Below, one piece after another: positions 46,118-55,002 of a DNA stretch of 64,000 nucleotides. Under the pieces are notes generated by a model that did not search any database, was not told where the DNA came from, and worked only from the letters and a program-made list of their open reading frames with translations. The position numbers and the translations under genes were made by a program. The first letter of the stretch is position 1, and the number at the start of each line of letters is the position of its first letter. This DNA is from Novosphingobium sp. IK01. GTDB taxonomy: Bacteria > Pseudomonadota > Alphaproteobacteria > Sphingomonadales > Sphingomonadaceae. The stretch spans positions 1,426,001 through 1,490,000 of the forward strand of contig NZ_BTFW01000001.1 in the NCBI RefSeq assembly GCF_033242265.1, read 5' to 3'.

Positions 46118-47500
46118 ATGCCTCGATTCCGCTTGCAGCCACGGCCCGGAACCGGCCGGATTGGCCTGCCCGTCAACCTGCTTGCCGGACTGCTGGCCGG
46201 AGTGCTGGCCGGTTGCGCCCGCTATACCCCCCTTCCCCTCGCCACGACACCGCCCCTCGCGCCCGAGGTGAGCGCCCTTCCCGGCGCCCCGGCGCCCCAT
46301 GAGCCCCTTTCGGTCGCGCAAGTGGTGGACCTCGCGCTGGCCAACAACCCGGACCTGAAAGCGGCCCGCCTGAGGCGCGCAATCGCCGCCGGACAGACGA
46401 AACAGGCCCGTATCCTGCCCAATCCGTCCCTGGGCGGTTCCATCCTGCCGCTGCTCTCGGGGGTCGGCACGGTCACGGCCTGGAACATCAGCCTGTCACA
46501 GGACATCAGGTCGATCATCACCTACTCGTCGCGCCATCGCGCCGCGCGCGACAGCGAGCAGCAGGTGGCCGCCGATATCGTCTGGCAGGAATGGCTGGTG
46601 GCCGGCAGGGCGCGGCAACTCGCGACAGACCTGATCATCGGCGCACGCAGCCGCCCCTTGTATGGCGCCGCCCGGCAACTGCTGGCCGACCGCAACGCCA
46701 AGCTCGATCAGGCACTGGCCGCCGGCAACACGACACTGACCATCGTCGCGCCCGACCGGGTCGCCTTGCAGGCCGCGCGCATGGCGCTCGACAGCTTCGA
46801 CCAGACCCAGCTCGCGCTCAAACACCAGCTCAATGCCCTGCTGGGCCTTGCCCCCGATGCCGATGTACCGCTCGTCGCCACCCCGGACCTGCCCGCCTTC
46901 GATCCGGCAGCGATCCGCGCCAGCCTGCCTTCTCTGGCGGACCGGCGGCCCGATCTCATCGCCCTGCGCCTCGGCTATGGGGCGGCGGACGAAACCGTGC
47001 ATCAGGCGATCCTCGCCCAGTTCCCCGACCTCGTGCTGGGGCCGAGCGCATCGAGCGACAATTCCAAAGTCATCAATGCCGGGCCGAACGCCACGCTGGG
47101 CCTGCCGGTCTTCGACCGCAACCAGGGCGCTCTGGCCATCGCCAGGGCGACCCGCGCCCAGCTCCACGCCGAATACGCGGCCCGCCTCGCGGCCACCACC
47201 GGCGAAGTGGGGGCCCTGCTCGGACAGGCTGAACAGCTCTCCGCCCAGCTCGACAGGGCCCGGCGCGCGCTGCCCGGTGCCCGTCTGGCTGCCGAACGGG
47301 CCGCGGCGGCCTTCGGCGCCTCCAACCTCGACGAGCGCGGCTATGTCGATCTCGTCTCCAGCCATTTTGCCAGAGAACAGGAAATCATGACGCTGGAGCT
47401 TGCCCTGCTCGACCGCCAGATCGCGATCCAGACCCTCGTGGGCGCCGGACTGCCGACGGTCGATCTTCCTCGGGCGCCATCGGGGAGCATGCAGCGATGA
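46118..47500 (+). CDS. RND efflux outer-membrane factor (TolC family lipoprotein)
   Basis: A 460-residue outer-membrane channel protein. The N-terminal signal has a lipobox LAGC near residue 33, so it is predicted to be lipid-anchored, followed by the TolC/OEP repeats with VAQVVDLALANNPDLKAAR, LNALLGL and the second repeat RPDLIALRLGYG. ATG 46118 has AAGGA 5 bases upstream; the frame is open to 46067 without support. It overlaps the adaptor gene by 4 bp. Together with the adaptor and pump it forms a complete tripartite efflux unit. Confidence 0.85.
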   Translation: MPRFRLQPRPGTGRIGLPVNLLAGLLAGVLAGCARYTPLPLATTPPLAPEVSALPGAPAPHEPLSVAQVVDLALANNPDLKAARLRRAIAAGQTKQARILPNPSLGGSILPLLSGVGTVTAWNISLSQDIRSIITYSSRHRAARDSEQQVAADIVWQEWLVAGRARQLATDLIIGARSRPLYGAARQLLADRNAKLDQALAAGNTTLTIVAPDRVALQAARMALDSFDQTQLALKHQLNALLGLAPDADVPLVATPDLPAFDPAAIRASLPSLADRRPDLIALRLGYGAADETVHQAILAQFPDLVLGPSASSDNSKVINAGPNATLGLPVFDRNQGALAIARATRAQLHAEYAARLAATTGEVGALLGQAEQLSAQLDRARRALPGARLAAERAAAAFGASNLDERGYVDLVSSHFAREQEIMTLELALLDRQIAIQTLVGAGLPTVDLPRAPSGSMQR

Positions 47501-48546
47501 TCGCGGCAACGATGAGGCGGATGATCGCCCTTTCCGCCCTGCTTGCCCCCCTCGCCGGGTGCGGCACGCCGCCTGATGCCGACCGGCAGGAGGGCGAACC
47601 GAGCGTTCTGGTCAGCCTGACCAGACCGACGCGCGGAAGCCTGCCGCAGGAGATCGAGGCATTCGGCGCGGCCACGCCCGCCACCAATGGCACCGAAACG
47701 ATCAGCATGGCCCAGCCCGGCCAGATCACCAGCCTTGCCGTCACGCCGGGCAGCGCGGTCCACGCGGGCCAGACGCTGGCGACCTTTGCCCTCGCCCCGA
47801 CCGCGCGCAGCACTTTTCTGCAAGCGCAAGAAGCCCTCCTCGCCGCGCAGAAACAGCGCGCCAGCACCGCCCAGTTGCTCGCCCAGCAACTGGCCACCCG
47901 GGACCAGCTCGTGCAGGCCGACAAGGCCGTGTCCGACGCGCGCGTGGCGCTGGCCGGGCTGCGGGCCGAAGGCGCCGGTCAGGCCGTGCAGACCCTGCGC
48001 GCCCCGTTCGCGGGCACGGTCATCGCCATCAGCGCCGCCCAGGGCGACAGGACGCTGCCGGGCGCCCCGATCATGACGCTGGCGCGGGCCGGTGGCATCG
48101 TCGTGACCGTCGGCGTCGATCCCGCCCGGCGCGCGGCCCTGTCGGTGGGCCAGCCTGCCCGGCTTGCGCCTCTGGCAGGCGGGGCGCCGATCATGGGCCA
48201 TGTCCTGCGCATCGACAGCGCGCTCAATCCCAGAACCCGGATGATCGATGTCGACCTCGCCTTCCCAAGCGGCGTCCTTTTGCCCGGTGAAGGCGTGCAG
48301 GCCACGATCGCGACCGGGCAGGTTTCAGGCTGGGTCGTGCCGCACAAGACGGTCGTGACCGCCGATGGCCCGGCCCATGTGTTTCAGGCCGTGGGCGGCA
48401 AGGCAAAAGCCGTGCCCGTGCGCGTCGCGCTGTCCTCGGACAGCGGCGATGTCGTCGAAGGGGCGCTCGATCCTGCGCGGCCGATCATCGTCGATGGCGC
48501 CTATCAGGTGCAGGACGGCATCGCCATCCGGCAGGATCAGCCATGA
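47497..48546 (+). CDS. RND efflux periplasmic adaptor (HlyD/AcrA family lipoprotein)
   Basis: A 349-residue membrane fusion protein. A lipobox APLAGC lies near residue 22. The lipoyl/barrel-sandwich halves appear as ISMAQPGQITSLAVTPGSAVHAGQTLATF and, after a coiled-coil hairpin rich in Gln and Ala (FLQAQEALLAAQKQRASTAQ), as LRAPFAGTVIAISAAQGD. A beta-barrel and C-terminal domain follow (IRQDQP end). It bridges the pump and the outer-membrane factor. The start overlaps the channel gene stop and its stop overlaps the pump start, giving strict coupling. Confidence 0.9.
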   Translation: MIAATMRRMIALSALLAPLAGCGTPPDADRQEGEPSVLVSLTRPTRGSLPQEIEAFGAATPATNGTETISMAQPGQITSLAVTPGSAVHAGQTLATFALAPTARSTFLQAQEALLAAQKQRASTAQLLAQQLATRDQLVQADKAVSDARVALAGLRAEGAGQAVQTLRAPFAGTVIAISAAQGDRTLPGAPIMTLARAGGIVVTVGVDPARRAALSVGQPARLAPLAGGAPIMGHVLRIDSALNPRTRMIDVDLAFPSGVLLPGEGVQATIATGQVSGWVVPHKTVVTADGPAHVFQAVGGKAKAVPVRVALSSDSGDVVEGALDPARPIIVDGAYQVQDGIAIRQDQP

Positions 48547-51500
48547 TCGCGCGGCTGCTTCACCGGCAATCGCGCGCGTTCGTCCTTGTCGCCGTGGCCG
48601 TGGCGCTGGCCGGGATGATCGCGGCGCTGTCGCTGCCGACCGGCCTCTTCCCGCAAGTCTCGTTCCCGCGCGTGGTCGTCGATCTCGACGCGGGGAGCCG
48701 CCCGGCCAGCCAGACCGCGCTCACCGTCACCCGCCCGGTCGAGGAAGCGATCCGCGCGATCCCCGGCGTGCGCGATGTCCGCTCGGAAACCAGCCGGGGC
48801 TCGGCGCAGATCTCCATCGACTTTGGCTGGGGCCGCGACATGGTCGCCAGCACGCTGCTCGTCGATTCGGCGATTGCCCGCGTCCTGCCCGCGCTGCCCG
48901 CAGGCACCGCCTATAACGTGCGGCGCATGGACCCGACGGTCTTCCCGATCATCTCCTATGCGCTGGTCGCGCACAATGGCGATCCGGTCGCCTTGCAGGA
49001 TCTGGCGCGCTATCAGATCACGCCGCTGCTTTCGTCCATCGAAGGCCTCGCGCGGGTCGATGTCCAGGGCGGACAGACCGCCGAAGTGCAGGTTCTGGCC
49101 GATCCCCGGCGCCTCGCCGATCACGCACTGGCGATGCGCGACCTCACCAATGCAATCCGCGACGGCAATGTGCTGAGCGCGGTCGGCCAAGTGCAGGACC
49201 GGGGGCGCCTGTCGCTCGTCATCGCCGATCACAGCGTGATCACCGCGCGGCAGGTGGGCGATATCGTCGTCCAGTCCGATGCCACCGGCGTCGTGCGGGT
49301 CCGCGATGTCGCCACGGTACAGGATGGCCGCATGCCGCAATGGATGCGCATCGTCGAGGACGGGCAACCGGCGGTCCTGTTCAACATCTACGAACAGCCC
49401 GACGGCAACGCGGTGCGGATCGCGCAGGAGGTCCGCCAGAAACTGGCGACCTTGCGACTCCCTCCCGGCGTGCGGCTGGTCAACTGGTACGACCAGAGCG
49501 AACTGGTGATGCAATCGGCGGCCAGCGTGCGCGATGCCGTGCTGATCGGGCTGGTGCTGGCCGCGCTGGTGCTGCTGTTCTTCCTGCGCAGCTGGCGGGT
49601 GACGCTGGTGGCGGTGATCGTCGTCCCGGCCACGCTGGCGGCCACCGTGCTGGTGCTCAGCGTGCTGGGGATGAGCTTCAACATCATGACGCTGGGCGGC
49701 ATTGCCGCGGCGGTCGGCCTGCTGATCGACGACGTGATCGTGATGGTCGAGCATATCGCCCGCCGGGCCAGCGCACGCGACGAACAGGGCCGCGTGGCGG
49801 GCCGCAGCGCCGTGTTCGGCGCCGCGCAGGAATTCATGCGCCCCCTGACCGGATCGAGCCTGGCCACGCTGATCGTCTTCCTCCCGCTCTCGTTCCTGAG
49901 CGGGGTGACCGGGGCCTTTTCCAAGGCGCTGTCGGTCACCATGGCCGCCGCCCTCGCCATCTCGTGGGCGATGACCGCCTTCGTCGTGCCCGTGCTGACC
50001 GGCTGGCTGGTCGATTTCGACACCTGGCGCGATCCGGGCGAAACCGGCAAAGGCCCGCTTGCCCGCGTGCAGGACCGCGCGCTCGACCGCCTGACCGGCA
50101 GGCCATGGCTGCTCGTCGCCATTCTCGTGCCGCTGCTGGCGCTCGGCTATATCGGCTACAGGGCAGTGCCCACCGGCTTCATGCCCAGTGTCGATGAAGG
50201 CGGCTTCATCATGGACTATTACACCGCGCCGGGCACCTCGCTCGACGAAACCGGGCGGCAGGTCGGGCAGATCGACGCCATGCTCAAGGCCGATCCCGAC
50301 GTGCTCACGTTCTCGCGCCGCCTTGGCACCGGGCTGGGCGGCGATCTGGGCCAGAGCTATCACGGCGACTATTTCGTGCGGCTCAAACCGGGCCACGGCA
50401 GGCCGACCGAAGAGGTCGCCACCCGCCTGAGCGAGGAAGTCGCGCGCAAGGTGCCCGGTGTCGAGGTCGAGGTCGCCCAGCTCATGGAAGACCTGATCGG
50501 CGACCTGACCGCCGTGCCCCAGCCGATCGAGGTCAAGCTCTTCGCCTCGGACCCGTCGGTGCTCTATGGGCAGGCCCGGAAAGTCGCCGCGATCATCGCG
50601 CGGATCAACGGCGTGGTCGAGGTCAGGGATGGTGTGCGGCTGGCCGGCGACGCGCTCGCCGTGCGGATCGATCCCGTCCGGGCGGGGCTGGAAGGGGTGA
50701 CTCCCGCCGAGGTGGAAAGCCAGCTTTCCGACGGCCTGACCGGCGCCCTCGCCACGACGCTGCCCCAGCCCGCCAAGGCCGTCAACGTGCGCGTCCGCCT
50801 GCCCGATGCCACGACGATCAGCCAGACCCGGCTGGCCGACCTGCCCATTCGCGCCGCCGATGGCCATGTCTTCCCATTGTCGCGGGTCGCCAGCCTCACG
50901 CCAGAGGCCGGGCAACCCCAGATCAGCCGCGAGAATCTCGAACCCATGGTCGCGGTCACCGGCCGCATCCAGGGGCGCGGCATCGGCGCGGCGGTCGGCG
51001 ATGTGATCGCCGCGCTCGACAAGCCCGGCACGCTGGGTCCGGGCGTCCGCTATGAACTGGGCGGGCTCTATCAGCAGCAACAGATCGCCTTTGCCGGTCT
51101 GGTGCGGGTCTTCGGCGCGGCGCTGGTCGCCGAATTCCTCCTCCTGCTGGTGCTCTATCGCCGCCTCATGCTGCCGGTCATCATCATCGGCTGCTCGCTG
51201 CTCTCGACGAGCGCGGTGTTCACGGCGCTGTGGCTGTGCGGGGTCGATCTCAACATCACCGCGCTGATGGGCATGACCATGATCATCGGCATCGGCACCG
51301 AGATGGCGATCTTCTACGTTTCGGAGTTCGAGGCCATGGCCCGGCACATGCCCCCCGCCCAGGCCGCACGCGAGGCCAGCCGACACCGCCTGCGCCCGAT
51401 CACGATGACCACGCTGGCCGCGATCCTGACCCTGCTGCCGCTGGCCATGGCCATCGGCCAGGGATCGGGCATCCAGCAACCGCTGGCGATCGCGATCATC

Positions 51501-51578
51501 GCGGGCCTGTTGCTGCAATATCCGCTGGTGCTGGTCGCGATGCCGGTCCTCGTGCGCCTGACCCTTCGCAGGGCCTGA
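48543..51578 (+). CDS. RND efflux pump, inner-membrane permease
   Basis: A 1011-residue proton-driven pump with 12 TM segments and two large periplasmic loops, the AcrB/CzcA layout. TM1 has VAVAVALAGMIAALSLPTGLFPQVSFP, and TM4 contains the acidic pair in VGLLIDDVIVMVEHIA (proton relay). The second half begins with PWLLVAILVPLLALGYIGYRAVPTGFMPSVDEGGF. The TM4 DD pattern and length point to the hydrophobe/amphiphile (HAE) or the lipid-linked group rather than a clear heavy-metal pump. The substrate is unknown. It overlaps the adaptor gene by 4 bp. A stem-loop at 51592-51622 follows. Confidence 0.93.
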   Translation: MIARLLHRQSRAFVLVAVAVALAGMIAALSLPTGLFPQVSFPRVVVDLDAGSRPASQTALTVTRPVEEAIRAIPGVRDVRSETSRGSAQISIDFGWGRDMVASTLLVDSAIARVLPALPAGTAYNVRRMDPTVFPIISYALVAHNGDPVALQDLARYQITPLLSSIEGLARVDVQGGQTAEVQVLADPRRLADHALAMRDLTNAIRDGNVLSAVGQVQDRGRLSLVIADHSVITARQVGDIVVQSDATGVVRVRDVATVQDGRMPQWMRIVEDGQPAVLFNIYEQPDGNAVRIAQEVRQKLATLRLPPGVRLVNWYDQSELVMQSAASVRDAVLIGLVLAALVLLFFLRSWRVTLVAVIVVPATLAATVLVLSVLGMSFNIMTLGGIAAAVGLLIDDVIVMVEHIARRASARDEQGRVAGRSAVFGAAQEFMRPLTGSSLATLIVFLPLSFLSGVTGAFSKALSVTMAAALAISWAMTAFVVPVLTGWLVDFDTWRDPGETGKGPLARVQDRALDRLTGRPWLLVAILVPLLALGYIGYRAVPTGFMPSVDEGGFIMDYYTAPGTSLDETGRQVGQIDAMLKADPDVLTFSRRLGTGLGGDLGQSYHGDYFVRLKPGHGRPTEEVATRLSEEVARKVPGVEVEVAQLMEDLIGDLTAVPQPIEVKLFASDPSVLYGQARKVAAIIARINGVVEVRDGVRLAGDALAVRIDPVRAGLEGVTPAEVESQLSDGLTGALATTLPQPAKAVNVRVRLPDATTISQTRLADLPIRAADGHVFPLSRVASLTPEAGQPQISRENLEPMVAVTGRIQGRGIGAAVGDVIAALDKPGTLGPGVRYELGGLYQQQQIAFAGLVRVFGAALVAEFLLLLVLYRRLMLPVIIIGCSLLSTSAVFTALWLCGVDLNITALMGMTMIIGIGTEMAIFYVSEFEAMARHMPPAQAAREASRHRLRPITMTTLAAILTLLPLAMAIGQGSGIQQPLAIAIIAGLLLQYPLVLVAMPVLVRLTLRRA

Positions 51579-51591
51579 TCCATGCACAATC

Positions 51592-51622
51592 AGGAGGGGG
51601 GGGCTCTTGCCTGCCCCCTCCT
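51592..51622 (+). terminator. Stem-loop after the RND operon, probable terminator
   Basis: AGGAGGGGG (51592-51600) pairs perfectly with CCCCCTCCT (51614-51622) across a 13-nt loop, 13 bp past the pump stop. No clear T-run follows, so termination may be weak or factor-dependent. Confidence 0.6.
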
Positions 51623-51654
51623 CGATTCCCGGCCAAACGCCGTGCGCCAAACGC

Positions 51655-51683
51655 AAAAAAGGCCAGAGCGAAACCGCCTGGCC
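51655..51683 (-). terminator. Rho-independent terminator of the tRNA genes
   Basis: On the minus strand, GGCCAG pairs with CTGGCC (51678-51683 with 51661-51666), then six T residues (complement of 51655-51660). It lies 25 bp after the second (downstream) tRNA-Ala. Confidence 0.8.
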
Positions 51684-51708
51684 ATTCGATGATGCTATCG
51701 GAGAAAAC

Positions 51709-51784
<76 letters not shown>

Positions 51785-51849
51785 ACATGTTTTGACACTG
51801 CTTCATCCTGGGCGAACGAAGCCCCGGTAAAACCGGGAATTTTGAAGAC

Positions 51850-51925
<76 letters not shown>

Positions 51926-52104
51926 ATCTTCGTCTTCATGCCCGCCCTGGGGGGCGAACCGTCCCGGCGGTGTTCATCGCCGGGAGCCGCGCCTCTAAGG
52001 GAGACCTATGCGGCTGGCAAGAGGCTTTTTTCACCTGCCGCATTTTTCTTCGGCCCGTCCTGTGGATCATCTGTGGATGATTTTCGGACGGGCCGGGAAA
52101 CAGG

Positions 52105-52422
52105 TCAGTTTTCCTCGTCCTCGCCTTCGTGGGCGCCCACGCCGAGGTCGTCGTCGCCACCCAGGTCGACGTCGTTGTCGGGCGAATCGCCGTCGTCGTC
52201 GATGTCCAGATCCTCGTCGGCCAGATCGACGTCGGCGTCGGCCTCGACCTTCTCCTTCTGGATCTCCTCATAGGGGATCGGCTGCTTCGACTTGAGCACC
52301 GGCTCGGGGTGCCACGAGTACTTGCATTCGACGCAGGTGACCGGATCGGCGTTGCCGAGGTCGTAGAAGCGGGTGCCGCACTTCGGGCAGCTGTGCTTGG
52401 CGCCCCATTCAGGCTTGACCAT
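52105..52422 (-). CDS. TIGR02300 family (FYDLN acid) protein
   Basis: A 105-residue protein. The N-terminal half binds zinc: CPKC (about 12-15) and CVEC (about 31-34) in a ribbon, with the family core FYDLG (usually FYDLN). The C-terminal half is a long stretch of Asp, Glu and Gly (DADVDLADEDLDIDDDGD). Such proteins are common in alphaproteobacteria and have no known function. ATG 52422 has GAGGA upstream. Divergent from aroA, the usual neighbourhood. Confidence 0.9.
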   Translation of the reverse strand: MVKPEWGAKHSCPKCGTRFYDLGNADPVTCVECKYSWHPEPVLKSKQPIPYEEIQKEKVEADADVDLADEDLDIDDDGDSPDNDVDLGGDDDLGVGAHEGEDEEN

Positions 52423-52660
52423 GAATAATCCTCGAAAAGCTTGCCCGCCGCCGGTGGGCACGGTGCAAAACCAACAAAAAGCGTAAAACCAGAAAACGTC
52501 TTGCCAGAAATCGTCTTGAAGGCACGCCGCCCGGAAATCAAGCGCGCGCACGCCCAGACTCTACGGCCAGACTGCGGCGCGCGCCTTGCCATAGGCGCCG
52601 CGCGCTGTCAAAAGCCGCGCGATTTTGTCCGCTCCTTCAGTTTTTGGAAAGACCCTTCCC

Positions 52661-54010
52661 GTGAGCCACGACCCCGCCCAGATGCGCCCGCGCCGTTTTT
52701 CCGCCCAAGGGCCGCTCACGGGCCGGATTCGCGTTCCGGGCGACAAGTCGATCAGCCACCGCTCGATCATGCTGGGCGCGCTGGCCGTGGGCGAGACCCG
52801 CGTGACGGGCCTGCTCGAAGGCGAGGACGTGCTGTCCACCGCCGCCGCCATGCGCGCGATGGGCGCCACCATCGAGCGGCAGGCCAATGGGGAATGGCTG
52901 GTCGCGGGCGTGGGCGTGGGCGGGCTGCTCCAGCCCGGCACCGCGCTCGACATGGGCAATTCGGGCACCTCGACCCGCCTGCTGATGGGCCTTGTCGCCA
53001 CCCACCCGATCACCGCCTGCTTCGTGGGCGACGCCAGCCTGTCGAAGCGCCCGATGGGCCGCGTGATCGATCCGCTCACGCAGACCGGCGCGCGTTTCAC
53101 GTCCTATCCCGGTGGCCGCCTGCCGCTGATCGTCGAGGGCGCGACCACGCCGGTTCCGCTCACCTACCGCCTGCCGGTCGCCTCGGCGCAAGTGAAAAGC
53201 GCGATCCTGCTGGCCGGGCTCAACACGCCGGGCACGACCACGGTGATCGAGCCGGTTCCCACCCGCGACCATTCCGAGCGCATGCTGCGCGGCTTTGGCG
53301 CCGATCTTTCGGTCGAGCTGGAAAGCGACGGCACGCGGATCATCCGCCTTGCGGGCGAGGCCGAACTCAAGCCGCAGACCATCACCGTGCCCGGCGATCC
53401 CTCGTCGGCGGCATTCTTTGCCGTGGCTGCGCTGATCGTGCCGGGCTCGGACCTGATCATCGAGAACGTCGGCCTCAACCCCACCCGCGCCGCCTTGTTC
53501 GACGTGCTGCGCCAGATGGGCGGCGCGATCGAGGAACTCGACCGCCGCGATGTCGGCGGGGAGCCGGTGGCCGACTTGCGCGTGCGCGCCTCGGCCCTGA
53601 CCGGCATCGAGGTCGATCCGGCGGTCGTGCCCGCGATGGTCGACGAATTCCCCGTGCTGTTCGTGGCCGCCGCCCATGCCAGGGGCCGCACCGTCACGCG
53701 CGGGCTTGAGGAACTGCGGGTCAAGGAATCCGACCGCATCACCGTGATGCGCGTGGCGCTGGAACTGGCTGGCGCGAACGTGACCGAAACCGAAGATGGC
53801 CTGATCATCGAGGGCACCGACGGCGCCCCCCTTCCCGGCACGGCACCCGATGCGCGCGTGGCCACCCACCTCGACCACCGCATCGCCATGGCCATGGCCG
53901 TGGCCGGCCTTGCCAGCGCGCAGGGCGTCGAAGTGGACGACACCCGCCCCATCGCCACCAGCTTCCCGGTATTCGAGGCCCTGATCGCCACCGCGACCGG
54001 GCAAGCCTGA
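52661..54010 (+). CDS. aroA: EPSP synthase (3-phosphoshikimate 1-carboxyvinyltransferase), class II
   Basis: Sixth step of the shikimate pathway. The 449-residue product has the catalytic K29 region (VPGDKSISHR), SAQVKSAILLAGLNTPGTTTVIEP and VKESDRITVM, in the order and wording of the class II group (CP4-like). The phosphoenolpyruvate loop reads GNSGTSTR (99-106), with Gly where glyphosate-tolerant CP4 has Ala; tolerance is therefore not predicted from this residue. GTG 52661 follows GGAAAG and is preferred over a TTG at 52625. It starts the operon aroA - membrane protein - cmk (11 bp gap, then a 4-bp overlap). Confidence 0.94.
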   Translation: MSHDPAQMRPRRFSAQGPLTGRIRVPGDKSISHRSIMLGALAVGETRVTGLLEGEDVLSTAAAMRAMGATIERQANGEWLVAGVGVGGLLQPGTALDMGNSGTSTRLLMGLVATHPITACFVGDASLSKRPMGRVIDPLTQTGARFTSYPGGRLPLIVEGATTPVPLTYRLPVASAQVKSAILLAGLNTPGTTTVIEPVPTRDHSERMLRGFGADLSVELESDGTRIIRLAGEAELKPQTITVPGDPSSAAFFAVAALIVPGSDLIIENVGLNPTRAALFDVLRQMGGAIEELDRRDVGGEPVADLRVRASALTGIEVDPAVVPAMVDEFPVLFVAAAHARGRTVTRGLEELRVKESDRITVMRVALELAGANVTETEDGLIIEGTDGAPLPGTAPDARVATHLDHRIAMAMAVAGLASAQGVEVDDTRPIATSFPVFEALIATATGQA

Positions 54011-54021
54011 AAGCCCTTCGC

Positions 54022-54318
54022 GTGATCACGCCCGTTCTGCCTCCGCTTCTGGCAGACATCTGCGGATTTGCCGGAATGGCCTGCGTGATTCTGGCCTATG
54101 GCTATGCCACGTACGGGGCCACGCGAGGGGGTGCCAAAGGGCCCCCCGCCAACCCCTTCATCCAGCACGGGACCAACCTTGCAGGCGCGGCCCTGCTCAC
54201 GGTCTCGCTGCTGGTCCACCTCAACCCCGCCTCGCTCGTGCTCGAAGGATTCTGGGCGGCCATCGCCATCTGGGGCCTGGTCAAGGCGTTTCGCGAAAAG
54301 GGAAGCAAAACCCGATGA
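54022..54318 (+). CDS. Small membrane protein of the CBU_0592 type
   Basis: A 98-residue protein with three TM segments. It starts with LLADICGFAGMACVILAYGYATYG, then NPFIQHGTNLAGAALLTVSLLVHLNPASLVLEGFWAAIAIWGLVK, the conserved N(P)xQ and EGFWxxI pattern of the CBU_0592 domain, whose function is unknown. The start is GTG at 54022, 11 bp after aroA, and the stop overlaps the cmk start by 4 bp, so it is co-translated with cmk. Confidence 0.8.
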   Translation: MITPVLPPLLADICGFAGMACVILAYGYATYGATRGGAKGPPANPFIQHGTNLAGAALLTVSLLVHLNPASLVLEGFWAAIAIWGLVKAFREKGSKTR

Positions 54319-54941
54319 TTATCGCTATCGACGGCCCCACCGCCTCGGGCAAGGGCACCATCGCCCGCGCGCTGGCTGCCCACTTCGGCCTGCCCCATCT
54401 CGACACCGGGCTGCTCTATCGCGCGGTCGGACGGCAGGTCTTCCTTGCGGGCGGCAATCCTGACGATCCCGAACAGGCGCTGGCCGCCACCGCCTTCCCC
54501 GACAGCCTGCTCGAAGACCCCGAACTGCGCTCGGAGGAAACCGGGGGGCTGGCCAGCCGCGTCTCGATCCACCCCGCCGTGCGCGCGGCCCTGCTCGAAC
54601 GCCAGCAGGCCTTTGCCAACCAGCCGGGCGGCGCCGTTCTTGACGGGCGCGACATCGCCACGGTCATCGCCCCCCACGCCCCGGCCAAGCTCTTCGTGAC
54701 CGCGAGCGTCGCCGCGCGCGCGCTGCGCCGCTGGGCCGAGATGCAGGGCCAGGGCCGCACCGTCAGCCGCGAAGCGATCGAAGCCGACCTCGCCGCCCGC
54801 GACGAACGCGACGCCAACCGCGCCCAGGCCCCCTTGCGTCAGGCCCCCGACGCCGCCCTGCTCGACACGTCCGCGATGGGCCGCGAAGTCGCCATCGCAA
54901 CGGCCATCGCCCTCGTCGAAAAGCAGCTCGCCAGCAGGTAA
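54315..54941 (+). CDS. cmk: Cytidylate kinase
   Basis: Phosphorylates CMP and dCMP to the diphosphates. The 208-residue product has the P-loop GPTASGKGT (7-15) and the conserved DTGLLYRAVG, LDGRDIATVIAPHAPAKLFVTAS and the LID region with RDERDANRAQAPL. ATG 54315 overlaps the previous stop. In most alphaproteobacteria cmk is followed by rpsA (ribosomal protein S1). Here the next gene is on the opposite strand, and rpsA is not in the window. Confidence 0.95.
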   Translation: MIIAIDGPTASGKGTIARALAAHFGLPHLDTGLLYRAVGRQVFLAGGNPDDPEQALAATAFPDSLLEDPELRSEETGGLASRVSIHPAVRAALLERQQAFANQPGGAVLDGRDIATVIAPHAPAKLFVTASVAARALRRWAEMQGQGRTVSREAIEADLAARDERDANRAQAPLRQAPDAALLDTSAMGREVAIATAIALVEKQLASR

Positions 54942-54961
54942 AGCAACCGGTCAGGCAGGGG

Positions 54962-54989
54962 CCCCTCTCCCCTGCCCCCTCTCCCCTGC
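54962..54989. repeat. Exact 14-bp tandem duplication after cmk
   Basis: CCCCTCTCCCCTGC occurs twice without a gap (54962-54975 and 54976-54989), in the 61-bp gap between the convergent cmk and tauD-like genes. Confidence 0.8.
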
Positions 54990-55002
54990 CGCCTGCCCCC
55001 GG

